Assembly (NCBI GenBank): GCA_949128115.1
Contig: OX421965.1
Location: forward strand, 31,181,681 to 31,245,680
Direction of reading: 5' to 3'
Source of the DNA: Anaspis maculata
Lineage: Eukaryota; Arthropoda; Insecta; Coleoptera; Scraptiidae
DNA: 64,000 nucleotides
Position numbers and translations under genes: made by a program. Shown one piece after another: positions 34,501 to 45,023 of the stretch. The notes beneath the pieces are model-generated. The model was not told where the DNA came from. It did not search any database and worked only from the letters and a program-made list of their open reading frames with translations. Within the stretch, counting starts at the first letter, position 1; each line of letters opens with the position of its first letter.

Positions 34501-34670
34501 AATCAAACTTGAAACCTGCACCTTTCAAACCTCGGCTGCTCAGAAACAAAAAAAAAGATGCCAAGCTTGGGGTTTCTTACAATAACAACAACAACAACAA
34601 CAGCAACAACAATAACAATGCGGAATGGGTCAAACACAGGCGCGACCTGGAAATCAACCAGCAAAGGTAA
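28566..34670 (+). CDS. FOXN3: Forkhead transcription factor, FOXN2/FOXN3 (CHES1-like) group (four exons)
   Basis: Coding exons are 28566-28773, 28957-29411, 29470-29897 and 34289-34670; frames join exactly and give 490 aa. The N terminus has the FOXN2/3-type motif [18 protein letters not shown] (residues 53-70). The forkhead domain spans about 156-243, with the recognition helix [17 protein letters not shown] at 195-211 and the wing [12 protein letters not shown]. Downstream are an acidic Ser/Asp segment and, in the last exon, [13 protein letters not shown], like the C-terminal helix of FOXN2/3, then an Asn-rich tract at about 462-474. Family members are nuclear regulators of cell-cycle checkpoint and developmental genes. 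An acceptor at 28553-28555 sits 10 bp ahead of the ATG, so a 5' non-coding exon lies upstream. The last exon ends AAGG-TAA; a GTAATC inside could also serve as a donor, so a longer C terminus is not excluded. FOXN2 versus FOXN3 orthology cannot be settled here. Confidence 0.93.
29412..29469 (+). other. 58-bp mini-intron within the forkhead domain
   Basis: It begins GTAACA and ends CACTTTTCAG. It interrupts the forkhead codons between KVEKAP and NLGKGSLW. Its length is not a multiple of three and it has no in-frame stop, so retention shifts the frame and the read-through stays open to 29714. This is near the lower size limit for insect introns. Confidence 0.9.
30202..30720 (-). mobile_element. 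Solo LTR, 519 bp, with TSD ATAT
   Basis: The ends TGTTACGA and TCGTAACA are inverted, and ATAT is duplicated at 30198-30201 and 30721-30724. Read on the minus strand it has a TATA box (CCTATAAAAGG, near 30396-30404) and downstream an AATAAA near 30262-30268, in the U3-R-U5 order of an LTR. No second LTR or internal region is adjacent, so this is a solo LTR, probably Ty3/gypsy-like by end type and TSD length. The 175-codon + strand ORF across it is a by-product. Confidence 0.85.
30914..31036. mobile_element. Hairpin MITE, 123 bp
   Basis: TGTGTGATCAATTGAATTCC pairs with GGAACTCAATTGATCACACG, then GGCAGGCTGTG with CACAGCCTGCC. The arms are about 42 bp and there is no coding content. Confidence 0.8.
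31194..31325. mobile_element. MITE with ACCGGGTGTTTATAAAC ends (copy 2)
   Basis: Same family as 9823-9957. The right end is well kept (CAGACGTTTATAAACACCCG, then GTA); the left end is eroded (GAGGTGTTTATAAGAATCTG). The interior matches in CGCGGCAGGC.TGGGTCAGGCC and GGATTCCAAAGGCGAT. Confidence 0.8.
31510..32612. mobile_element. Foldback element, family A, copy 2
   Basis: The left arm (about 31510-31840) and right arm (about 32290-32612) are complementary, for example CTAGTTGTCTAGATGTGCTA at about 31535 against its complement near 32580. An inner hairpin pairs AAAAACGCATACAGCTTTT (32100) with its complement near 32225. Arm sequence is shared with the foldback in ZFYVE1 intron 4. Confidence 0.8.
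32790..33295 (+). repeat. Family R repeat, 5'-truncated copy 3
   Basis: It begins in mid-repeat (GACATGCTGCGAATGAAAG, matching 20029 in copy 2) and continues to the shared tail. The preserved 3' end with a missing 5' part is the usual outcome of target-primed reverse transcription, so a retroelement origin is possible. Confidence 0.75.
33436..33515 (-). repeat. tRNA-like SINE head, minus strand
   Basis: Reading the minus strand, an A box (TAGCTCGGTGGG, 33503-33492) and a B box (GAGTTCAAATCCC, 33460-33448) are spaced as in a tRNA, with a CTTCAAA loop between them. The acceptor and T stems do not pair, so this is a SINE or pseudo-tRNA. A SINE body would extend toward 33340. Confidence 0.5.
33552..33615. 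repeat. Fragment of the 37.6-40.2 kb palindrome family
   Basis: CCACGGTTCGGCAAAATGTG and GCGAAAAAAATTGTCCA-type sequence match about 37998-38055 and, inverted, 39440-39500. It is a lone fragment in the FOXN intron. Confidence 0.6.
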
Positions 34671-36522
34671 TCAAACGCCTGCTAGTTAAAATTATTATTA
34701 AAAGGAGAGTAATTATATTAATATTGCTTGATTTTATGTGAAAGTTAAATTATACATTTCTAATATATTATTATTGTTATTGTAATTTTAACGTATGTTA
34801 CGTTTTTGTTGAAAACATTTATAATATGTATATGATGTGTAACCATATAGGATTGTTTTGTAATGTTGAAGAACTGACTGAAAATTATTATTAGAATTTT
34901 TAGTTGTTGACAGTTCCTGTTCTACACTGCTTTTAGTTTTCAGTTCCAGTCAATTTAGTATATTTGTGAAAAATTTATCAAGTCAATGCAGTTATTATAT
35001 TTATGTACTTTATTGAACAATTATATATTTAAGGCACTTTTCCTTAATGCACTTTATTTGGAACTGTAAACATTTATTATTGTGTTATGTTTATTTCAGT
35101 TTCAGGTGCATCACCAAATATTTTACATATTTTTGTAGTAGAAAAATTCTCAAGTCACTGCACTTTTTATGAAGCCAAACAAAACTTTACCATAATATTG
35201 TATTAGAGATGGACATCAATTTTAAAACATTATTGCGTTCAAACAATTTTAATGTTGTTACCAAAAGTAGAGTAATATAGCAAAGTATATTAATATAATG
35301 GGGAAGTAATTTATAATATTCTTATCAAGTTTGTGGCTCAAATTTTAGGTGATATCCTGAAATTCAGATGCTGTGTTTTTATCTGTATAATTTTTGTTGT
35401 TAACTTATCTATTTATTTGTATAGGTATTATTGCTAAGACATTGATTGCTTTCCTCAAACTACTTCCCATTGTTTTTCACTTAACTCCAGTTTTCAACCT
35501 CTTCAGTTAAAAAAAAATCGTTTTACTTGGAGCATGTTAGTTCTAACAAAAATTTGGTGTTGAATCAGCGTTTTCAGTAACTAACTTACACTTACTGAAA
35601 AGCACTGTCAAATGTAAAGATTAAAAAATATATAAATTCATTTAAGCAATAAATTCTGCAAAAGTGTATCTATCAGTGATAGGAAATAAGAAAAAATCGT
35701 TTTCGATTGCTATGGATTGGTTTTAAGATCATCAAAGTTAGATTAGAATATATTACATATATTTTTTCTATTTCCCGTGATACATACATGTTCTTCCTAA
35801 CTGTAAATAAGAATTCGAAACAATCATAAGTGTTTCAAAAATAATGTGTGTGCGTTTCAAAGCTATTTTCCTAAAAACAAAAAAACAAAAATGAACCATC
35901 ATTCAATTTCTCACCTTTTTTGAAGAGACCACAAAATGATATGTGTATCGATGAATAAATATAAAAAAATATTTTTGGCCACGTCTTCCGTGTATTTGCA
36001 TAATATGAAATTGAATGGTGGATGACGTAGAATTGAAACATTTCGTTTGTTAGTTAGAATGTGAGAATTCTAAAATATCTTATCTTAATATCTAATAGCA
36101 ATACCAGTTTTGCCTGATCTAGTGAATAATACTCTAATATTGCTTTGCCAATATTCTTGGCTTCAGAATGTGTACTATTATATTATACATTTCAAAGATT
36201 CTATGTGCCAAATCGTTTTTATATACTTTTTATTGCAGTAACTTGCAATGTTTTTTGGCGTCTGTCTTCCAATTTTATAAAGATACGTCTCTTTTCCACC
36301 TTTCCGCAACTTTACGTTTTCCCGTTTTTTCCTTTTTGAGATGATTATGTATATATTTTGTAAGTTGAGCCATCTGTATATCGAGTGAGCTATATTGGTT
36401 CTTCTCTTACAACTCTAGCAATAAATGAATAATTGTTTTAGCAAATTGTTTGAATTTTATATATTATTGTTATTATGGTTTTATTATTTGTAACTTTAGT
36501 TTTAATAAAAGAAAATAAACAA
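34671..36522 (+). other. Probable FOXN 3'UTR, AU-rich, about 1.85 kb
   Basis: Continuous AT-rich sequence without paired repeats follows the stop codon and ends at AATAAA signals at 36504-36509 and 36514-36519. It has many ATTTA pentamers and Pumilio-type sites TGTAAATA at 35802-35809 and TGTATATA at 36348-36355. Earlier AATAAA-like strings could give shorter forms. The extent is inferred from composition and signal position. Confidence 0.55.
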
Positions 36523-36719
36523 ACGTGGCTGTAACAGCTCAGATTTTTTCATTTTCCTGTCATTTAGTATCTTTGCAAATAGAATAAGTGATACAGTAGA
36601 GATCCTTCAATCTGAACTGCTAAAAAATTGAGGTTTTTTGGAAGAGCAATTTGTTTAGATGATTGGAGTTTACTGCAAATAACCTTACAATAGGTACTTT
36701 TAAAAACCAGGACAAATTT

Positions 36720-37590
36720 TTTTATTCGTTTATTTTAACGTCGGCCTAATTCCGCAACGAGGCCTAACACCGACGCCGGTGAATACTTTCCTCCACTAAA
36801 CCGGAAATTTTGCTGAACCCCTGTGTATTCCAACACATGGTAGGGATTTTTAACGATCACCAACATCGCATGTCGCATGGGGTCGGCACCATCGTTTGTC
36901 TTTTACGTGCTATGCGACACCGAGAATTAAAGATTATTTATTAATTTATTCATTTATTTGAAAGCAGATCAAAATGATCCGAATTAGCAGATCCTCTGAA
37001 GACAAGTTTCAATTTCATTTTGGCTTTTATCAAACGGATACTCGGAAGCTGTTTCGCATTAGGGTCACTTCTCATACGCCCCGCCCCCTTATATTATTAT
37101 GTTGTATTCAGTAAGTTTTGACCTCACAACGTTCTGGCCTGAAATTTCAGCTTCAATATGAGCCAAACATAATTAAAGTCGGATTACAATGGACGAAGTT
37201 ATCACTGGAAGCCTAAAATATCACTTTTCTGAGATCACCCTGTACCAATTAATAAAGATGGACGAAAACTCAAAAAACCGTTTCGAGGTATGGGTTCAAT
37301 GTTTTTCCGGAACCAGGTGAAAAAATTCAGAAAAATGTTTTCGCGGATCGGGAGCGGTGCAAACTTTACATTTTTTGCAGTACCCCAATACTACAGTACT
37401 ACACCCTGTATTAATAAAATAAAGAGCTTGTAACAAGAAAGAATTTTCCAATGCTGTAGTCTAAGACACTGCCTGTCCAGGAAAAAAAAACTCATTGCAA
37501 TTCGGTTTTTTCTTGAGAAAATACGACCGGCCATTTTTATTTCGACCAAAATTTGCAGGTGTTTCACTTCAATTGTTGAGCACTGTACCT
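36720..37590. other. Intergenic with repeat fragments
   Basis: A G+C-richer stretch at 36735-36920 ends in TTATTAATTTATTCATTTATTT, a tail like that of a non-LTR or SINE element, but no tRNA head is seen. Isolated CACCCTGTACCAA and CACCCTGTATT ends at about 37231 and 37404 indicate decayed elements. No gene seen. Confidence 0.35.
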
Positions 37591-37593
37591 AGA

Positions 37594-40179
37594 TACCGGA
37601 TGATCATTTGAAAACTATCCACCTGCAATAACTCCCGATTCCTAGTGAAAATGTCTTCGAGCAAAAACAGGTCGATTTTTATATCGAGGGGGACATCTAA
37701 AACATACATTAGCCATTTTCTATCTTTAGCCCCCTCGCCCCCATCTACCCCAACTTTGAAATTTCAAATGACACTACCTGTTTTGCGATACATCAAATTC
37801 AACAGAATTGAATTCTCTTTCTGATAAAATATTTCAAAAATTTTTAACCCCCCTCTTCCCCCCTAAATTCTTTGAGTGTCCAATTAATAATTCTTGACCT
37901 CTAAATTCTCTTCAATGCAGTCAACGTCATCCTGCACAGCATCGAAAGAGAAAATTTTCTATGGAAAAAGTGCCACCCAAATTCACCCCTTCGCTCCCCA
38001 CGGTTCGGCAAAATGTGAAATAGCGAAAAAAATTGTCCACCAAATCTAACACCGTGGCTTGATTCTTTATCATTTTCCGATCCAGAAAAACCCAATTTCA
38101 AAATAATTCATCGGTGAATTTGTCCTGTGGGCAATTAATTCCAAATTTTATTTATCCTAGTAGGTTTTCTTATGTTCATTTTTTGAGGCCCATCTGCAAC
38201 GTTAAAGTATAGTGATTGGTGCCAAATTGTTCCTTGGACCATGACGAACAAGTATCACGATGGTGGACATCCTAAGATCCGCGACTGGGCAGCCGAAGGA
38301 GGGGAGGGGACAGGAAACGTGCTGAAGAAGAGATAAAAAATGTTAACTCATGAACCAAAAGAGTTGGAATTATGAAATATCGCATACAAGCTCGCTATTT
38401 TACGCCATTGATAACGCAGCAAACTATTTTTGAAAATACTGAACCGTTCGAGAGATCTCAATTGAACTTTTTTTTTAAATTTTACTGCTGAAAACATACA
38501 AAAAAACTACACAATAATATATTTGACAGCTAGAGGTGTTGGAAATAATATATGCATATTGGTGAAAATCCCTTGGTCTCCTATTTCAGGAAATAAGACC
38601 CCATTATTCACCTACCTACGTGACTTTTTCGGTCATTCTTGGCCATTGGTCTCCCCGAAGAGCTTTGTTATGTCTATGAGGAATTCGTTTTTGATGGATT
38701 TTTTTGTGGAAAATGAGCACCCTTTGGTTCAAATAACTCCCAACAAACAACCTTTCAACTCGTATTCAACAGTTTTGGTAGGTGACTCCAAAAACTAATA
38801 CATTTGATGATAAAAGCCGTCCGTTGCCGGTTCACATTGGCCATCATGTGACACTGGTCTTGTGCAGAACCACGTGAGACACCAAAATGACCATTTTTCT
38901 CGCCAAAGCAGCCACCAACCCGAGCGCTAACCTAACTTGGGTAAATTGTACCTTTTTATCTTTCAAATTCGTCAATAATTTGGATTTTAATGATAACATT
39001 CTCAGAAGAAAAATACGTTTATCCAGATTTTTCTGAAACGATTCCATATTTTCGAGAACGGTTTGCTGCACCTTCATTGGCGTAAAATAGTGAGCATGTA
39101 TGCCATATTTGATAATTCCACCTCTTTTGGTTCATGAAGTGAAAAAATTATATCTCTTCTTCAGCACGTTCTCTGCCCCCCCCCCCCCCCCCCCCCGGCT
39201 GCGCAGTCGTGGGTCTCAGATGTCCATCATCGCGATTCTTGCTCATCATATTCTAAGGAAGAATTTGGCACCAACCACTATATTTTAACGTCAAGTTGCA
39301 CATGGGCCTCAAAGAATGAACATGAGAAAAACCCACTAAAATAAAAAAAATCAATTAAATTGTCCATAGGACAAATTCACCGCTGAATTATTTTGAAATT
39401 GGATTTTTCTGGATCAGAAAATAATGAAGAATCAAGCTACGGTGTTAGATTTGGTGGACAATTTTTTTCGCTATTTTACATTTTGCCGAACCGTGTCCCC
39501 CTTCCTCACCTTAAAAATCTAAAATGACAATACCTACTTTGTGATACATCAAATTAAAGGGAATTAAATTCTCTCCCTGAACACAGTTTTTTCGAAATTT
39601 TTAAAACTTCCGTTTTCCTACTAAAATACTACAAATGTCCAGTCGAATGGGGGAGGGGTTGAAAAATTTCAAAAAAATTGTTTTTAGGAAGAGAATTCAA
39701 TTTCCTTTAATTTGATGTGCTACAAAGTGGGTGGTATTTTGTTGAATTTTAATGTTGAGGTGGGGGAGGAGAGCAATGGGGTCAATTTGAGTGGCACTAT
39801 TTCCACCGAAAATTCTCTTCTTTGAAGCTATTCAGGATGATGCTAACTAAACTGAAGAGAATTGAGGGGTCCAGAATATCGAAAGGGACACTCAGATAAT
39901 TTTTAGGGAGAAGGGGGGGTAGAATTAAATTTTTTGAAAATATCCTTTTCAAAAAGAGAATTCAATTTTCTTCAATTTGATGTATCGCAAGGTTGGTAGT
40001 GTCATTTGAAATTTCATTTTTGGGATGAGTGGGGGCGAGGGGGCTGAAGGTAAAAATTTGCCAATGTATGTTTCAGATGCCCCCCTCGATATAAAAATCG
40101 ACCTGTTTTTGCCCGAAGAAATATTGACTAGGAATCGGGAGTTATTGCAGGTGGATAGTTTTCAAATGATCACCCGGTA
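37594..40179. mobile_element. Giant foldback (near-palindrome), about 2.6 kb
   Basis: The ends TACCGGATGATCATTTGAAA and its near-complement open arms that pair in blocks almost to the centre: 37594-37880 with 39890-40179, 37985-38120 with about 39364-39500, 38178-38360 with about 39110-39320, and about 38400-38450 with 39040-39095. The right arm has an extra insertion at about 39510-39770 that is itself a small inverted repeat of the same family. No ORF has coding character. Confidence 0.85.
39176..39196. repeat. Poly-C tract, 21 C
   Basis: A run of 21 C in the right arm of the giant foldback. The paired left-arm place (near 38300) carries a GGAGGGGAGGGGA stretch, so the tract probably expanded from a pyrimidine-rich seed. 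Confidence 0.9.
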
Positions 40180-40292
40180 TGTGATGTTAATTTTTGCAAT
40201 ATCGAGTTAAAAAATAAAGACTGTTCAGAAAAAGTTATCAGCTTTGAACAATTCCCCAAAACTTTCGGACCATTAAGTATACGTTTATTACG

Positions 40293-40481
40293 TTATGATG
40301 TAACTTTCACGATTCTCGCATTATTTGTCGGGGGCGGCCGGCGTGGTGTACGGATGAGGATCAGGGGCACTGGATGAGGCGTCGACAGTGATTGCTTTTT
40401 CTCCTGTGATGTCGAATTGTCGAAGAGAGAAGACGTTTTCTTGTCTGTAATTCCTTTTGATTTTTTCGTAGGGGGTGGCAT
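40293..40481 (-). CDS. Weak candidate ORF or terminal exon, minus strand
   Basis: The ORF has 62 codons, is Lys/Ser/Thr/Pro-rich, and its stop is followed within about 15 bp (minus strand) by AATAAA near 40280. No domain is recognised and no splice partner is obvious. The region 40210-40290 resembles 44255-44310, so it may be a repeat rather than a gene. Confidence 0.15.
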   Translation of the reverse strand: MPPPTKKSKGITDKKTSSLFDNSTSQEKKQSLSTPHPVPLILIRTPRRPPPTNNARIVKVTS

Positions 40482-40879
40482 ATCGGGGTCGTGGCGGTGT
40501 CAGTCAATTTTTTTTTGGGGAAATCGAAGAGCCAAAAAAAATCAATGTTTGTTTTCCCGTCTTACTTTAACTTTTTTACGGTTCTCGCATTTTCGTAGAG
40601 GGTAGTAGGCAAATAAATACCGAGATAAATACCTACTATACCTCTATACTCGCCTCTATACTTATTAGCTTCTCTGTTACTTATAGGTACCTATATTCTG
40701 TAATTTTATTTTGTCTACTTAAGTATCACACTTCTCGTTCGACAGTGATGACAACCAACAGCTAATCAGCTTATTTCAGGATAGCTGATAGTGATAGCAG
40801 GATGGATGGCAGGATGAAGCCCCTGGATCCTGCAATCAGGATGCTTATTGCTCCTCCCTTATCCCCCTTCCTATTTCAG

Positions 40880-41377
40880 CAAAGCGACTTAAGTTCAGCC
40901 TCGTAAGTATGCAACTTCTTTAACACAAATTTCTTCGCTCTCTTCTCTGTCCAACTCACTGAGCCGTCCGCGATTTCGTTCCTCTCGCACACTACACCTG
41001 CCATCTCAAGAAAACATGGACCAGAGAAACTGGTCCCCCGACCGTCGACCGACCGAAATCGTGACACAAAACGCAAGAAGCGTTCGATTGCGGCGGTAGT
41101 CTGGCGGGCTACGTTTGCTGTTGTTGGTCCATGTGCATCTTGAGTGTGTTTTTCAATTATTGTTAGAGCTCGCGCAATAAAAGACGTTGCCATCACAGAA
41201 AAGTGAAACGAACGGACAATGTGCTGCTGTGCGTGTATCGCCGGTCTCTTTGCGTTTCCTTCAGGATCGTGAGAGCCATCGGAAGCGGAGCCGCTAAGAA
41301 GGAGAAGTCGAAGAACCAAGAAGCTATAACCATCACCATCAACAGAGGCGTGCTGCTGTGTGCTGTGTGGTGAAAAG
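40880..41377 (+). other. Candidate non-coding first exon or promoter region
   Basis: A G+C-richer block with no second copy seen stands out from its AT-rich flanks. It runs through CCATCACCATCAACAGAGGC to a strong donor AAAAG/GTGAGG at 41377-41378, as expected of a 5'UTR exon of a gene extending rightward. The minus strand is also open for 147 codons (41319-40876), an alternative reading with no recognised domain. Confidence 0.25.
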
Positions 41378-42081
41378 GTGAGGTTAGCTCAATGTTTTTG
41401 TTTTGTTTTTGATTATGTACCGCATTCCGATGAGTCGAAAAGTTTTCGATGAGCATTTGAGATTTAATTAGAAAGCAAATATTTGGTGGATAGACGGTAG
41501 TTGACGTCGGTGGGACATTTTTGGCTTAGGTAGAGGTACCTTACCTATGTATCCACATCCGCATTACCTAGTACCTCTGGTACTTTGTTTATCGCCGGTA
41601 CCTACACAGCATGGGTACACCGGTACAAACACTTCTGGAAAATATGTTGGCGGGAAAAGGTTGCTAAATCTCCTCGATAGGAAACAATAATTTTTGTAAA
41701 ATTCTGAAATCATTGCCGGCTTACGAAAAGCTTTGACAAACTATATAGTGCTAGCGAGAGTGCTAGTAAACTTGCATTGCATTGATTGTTTCTCCGTTCA
41801 CTTAGCCAGGTCCCACATTCCACCAAAAAAGTTAATTGGAATCGCTAATTGGAGACTTTTTTTGGATAGATTCTATTTCTGTTTCGAAATTTTTCGCATT
41901 TTCCGTGGTCAATCAATTTGCATTGAGCAGAGCAAAACCCGAGGCAACAAAATCTAATCAACTGTCAAGATTAACACTGTGTTAACTTTTTGGTGGAAAA
42001 TTTAAAATTGTGCATGAGTAAAGTACTTGGGTACCTGGTTGAGTACTTTCTTACGGAACTGCATTTATATTTTTTTGTCAG

Positions 42082-42082
<1 letters not shown>

Positions 42083-42136
<54 letters not shown>
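42083..42136. repeat. (TA)n microsatellite
   Basis: About 27 TA units, followed by imperfect AT-rich sequence. Confidence 0.95.
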
Positions 42137-42142
<6 letters not shown>

Positions 42143-42360
42143 TATAAATATAATATCTATATTTATTTTATAAATTACTGTAGGCACCTATTAAGTATTT
42201 TATTATTTTATTATTGTTCTCCTGGTTATTTTTCTTTATATTATTGTATTTTTATTCACCCTTTTGCGTCAATCAATTTGCCTACACAGTCATGAAAAAT
42301 ACCAAAGAATGTTCTCTTAAATTTGATGACAAATGACAAAGATTTGAGGTACAATAATAG

Positions 42361-42860
42361 ACTCTGCGGAACTCGCCCGGGTGTCCCAAAACCCAAAATC
42401 ACCTCACATACTGTGTATATGGGATCTTCTAAGAAGCCCACAAAGAGTGGTAAAATTCCTCGACTTTTATTTTCGAAGTTGAATCCTAACCCGAGGTCTA
42501 ACCCTTCTGGTTTTGTCGAGGGTTTCGTTATCTCAAAAGTTACTTTAGTGAACTTCTAGACATGGCAGAATCACGAGAAAGAACAACCAATCACTGGATG
42601 TTGTATTGTATTGAATTTCTGTTTTCTATACAGGGCGAGTCAGGAATTCGAAAACTGTTTTCCTTCAGAAATGCCTTCAAACCGTTCAATTGGTCTATCG
42701 AACAATGTAGAGCAAAAGATCGAAGATCAAGATTTTGTACCAAGGAATTTTTTTGGAAGGTTTTTTATAAATTGGTTTATTTTTACTTTATCACTCAATC
42801 TGCATCTCGCCCAATAGGTATGGTAAATGTAAATCTAGTAATTCTAGTACACATCCAGTA
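42361..42860. repeat. Transposon-end fragments
   Basis: 42361-42560 resembles 45970-46130 (GTGTAT..ATCTTC...AAG.CCACAAA, then TTTTATTTTC.AAGTTG). At 42632 TACAGGGCGAGTCAGGAATT matches the end type of the element at 61266-61439. No complete element can be bounded. Confidence 0.4.
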
Positions 42861-43087
42861 GTTGATACTGGTTGATACTTTTCATTCAAACGAGCATTCA
42901 AAATTTGCCATACAGTTTACTAAAATCTTATCCTGCTATTGAAATAACGGAACTGGAAGTGTTCGAAGGACCTTTGATAACGTATGGCATGAAATTTTGT
43001 GAAATTTTTTAAAAGCTAATCTTTTTTTCCGAATAGTTTCAATTTTTGAACGTAATATTGCAAAAATTAACATCATCATCAATCATA

Positions 43088-43527
43088 TACAGGGTGTCTC
43101 AAAACTCGCGCCCCAGGGAACACTGACATGTGCCGACAACAATTTAGGTTTCCAGAAAACGGAAGAAATTTTTTTATTGCTGCTTGCATAAAGGAGTCCT
43201 GAGTCTTTTGAATTCACCAATCCCGGAGGGTCAATTCCAGGTAAATTTGCAAAATTCAATCGGTTGCTAAGTTTCGAAAGTAATACCAGCTGCCTGTCAT
43301 TTTGCAATAAATGTTTGGCTCACTGTTAATAAAAAGAAACCTAGCAACTTAAAATTAAGGTAACACACCTCAAAGGTGTAGGTCTCTGATTGGTTAACTT
43401 AACTTTGTCTTCTCTCGAATACCATTTGAGGTAGATTCTTTTTTTCCTCGGTATTACACATCCGACTGCCGATGCCGTCTAGTTTTGCCTCATTTCCTCT
43501 GGGTCGCGAGTTTTGAGACACCCTGTA
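43088..43527. mobile_element. TACAGGG MITE, 440 bp
   Basis: Inverted ends of about 34 bp: TACAGGGTGTCTCAAAACTC on the left, with its complement ending at 43527. TA is present immediately outside both ends. There is no coding capacity. Confidence 0.92.
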
Positions 43528-43639
43528 TAACAATTACAAATTCATATTTAATATATTGATGATGGATCATTATCTTTGATGGCTGTCAGTTTTCTTCCAC
43601 TATGTTCCATCATCCTCTGGACAACAGCAGGATCCATGT

Positions 43640-43930
43640 CTTCAAGATCGAGTTCAAGATCCTCCCTCCCAATGTATCGCAAGCTCGACCAATAAAAGAT
43701 TTTTGGTCAGTATTGAACAGAAAGGTATACGACAAGGGATGGAAAGCCTCGTGGGAAGCTGCAAATGAAGAATGAAGACCAATTGCAGCGTCGTCAGCGT
43801 CGCATTTTTCAAAGGCATTAGAGCATTCCACATTAGAGAAATTGATCCTGCTGTTGTCAAGAGAATGACAAAACTTTACAGAAGAAAATTGAGATCCATC
43901 GAAGATGATGGTCCATTATCATTATGTTAA
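43640..43930 (+). pseudogene. C-terminal remnant of a Tc1/mariner-like DDE transposase
   Basis: One frame from about 43656 reads ILPPNVSQARPIKDFW, then NRKVYDKGWKASWEAANEE, the signature after the second catalytic Asp in DDE transposases of this superfamily. A second frame continues with REIDPAVVKRMTKLYRRKL and RSIEDDGPLSLC, then a stop at 43928-43930. At least one frameshift separates them. The residue usually Glu (the third catalytic acid, in PIE) is Lys here, so the remnant is dead twice over. It starts about 110 bp from the TA-flanked MITE at 43088. Confidence 0.7.
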
Positions 43931-45023
43931 ATATGAATTTGTCATTGTTATATTATGATGTTAAATTTTGCAATGTTGAGTTGAAAATTGCGAAAAACAC
44001 CTATTTCTTTAGGAATTTAATGGCAGTTTATCCATCTTCTATCTGTGTGACTAAGTTGGAGTTGGAGAAGAGACGGGCCGGAGTATGGCGAGCCGGGGCC
44101 TCCGACGGCCAGAAAGAGTTTGGAATTAGCAGCAGCTGTCAAAATTTTTGTGGAATCAACACTCCAGATCATAAAATACCTGTAATGTATAGGTCATCGT
44201 AGAGAGTAAAATAAATGAAATGAAATGAAACGAAAAATTGAGACAATTCACAAGAAGCGATTAGCTTTTAAAAAATTTCCCAAAACTCTTGTACCATTAA
44301 GTTTGAAAATAAAAGTTTTTGAATAAAAAATAAAGTAACATCCTACTGGAGGCCGAGCTGAAGGCGCTGGAGGTGAGGCTGTGGGACTACCGCTGATTCA
44401 AGGAATGTCACTGATGGTTCAATTTTCCACTCAACGCAACGAGATGCAACGCAACGCAAAAAAAATTGACTTTTTTTATCGGTTTTTCATAAATAATTCA
44501 TAAATGGGTTGAGATATTTGACTGTGACTTGCCAAATATTTGTTTCAAATGATCATCCATCATCTATGTATCGTCAGGAGCAAAATACTACATATATGTA
44601 CATCAAAATTTTTGTTAGTAGAAAAAAAGCGACAAGGGCTGGTGTCATTGAAATTATGACCTAATCGAATAAAAAGCTTGGTTCCTGGCTTCATGGCAAA
44701 TGTACTATGTAAGGGTTTCTTCATGACTGTCACTTTTTTTGGAGTTACAAAAAATTTGAATAATGTAAGATAGTGCTCTTGACAGTACCTACTTACTACT
44801 TATAATTATGTCTAGTTTCACTGAAACCTCACCAGCGTGGTTTTAATATTGAGGAATGAGGAGAGCTGAAGGCGAGGCTGAAGGACCGTAAAATGGTCGA
44901 ATTGCAGAAAAAACTTTATAGGGAGTAGGGGTAGGGAGGTCATGAAATGAGATGAGGTATCCAGGGTTCCTTTCTTTCGATTGTTTCTGGCACTAGAAAT
45001 CACCGTACCAGAAAAGTACTATG
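43931..45023. other. Intergenic, no gene recognised
   Basis: Contains a G+C-rich patch at 44070-44130 and scattered AATAAA. Part (44255-44310) resembles 40225-40280. No exon can be supported. Confidence 0.35.

Noticed and set aside
41990..42295. ORF with an Ile/Tyr run
   Set aside because: Translation of a (TA)n microsatellite and flanking AT-rich DNA.
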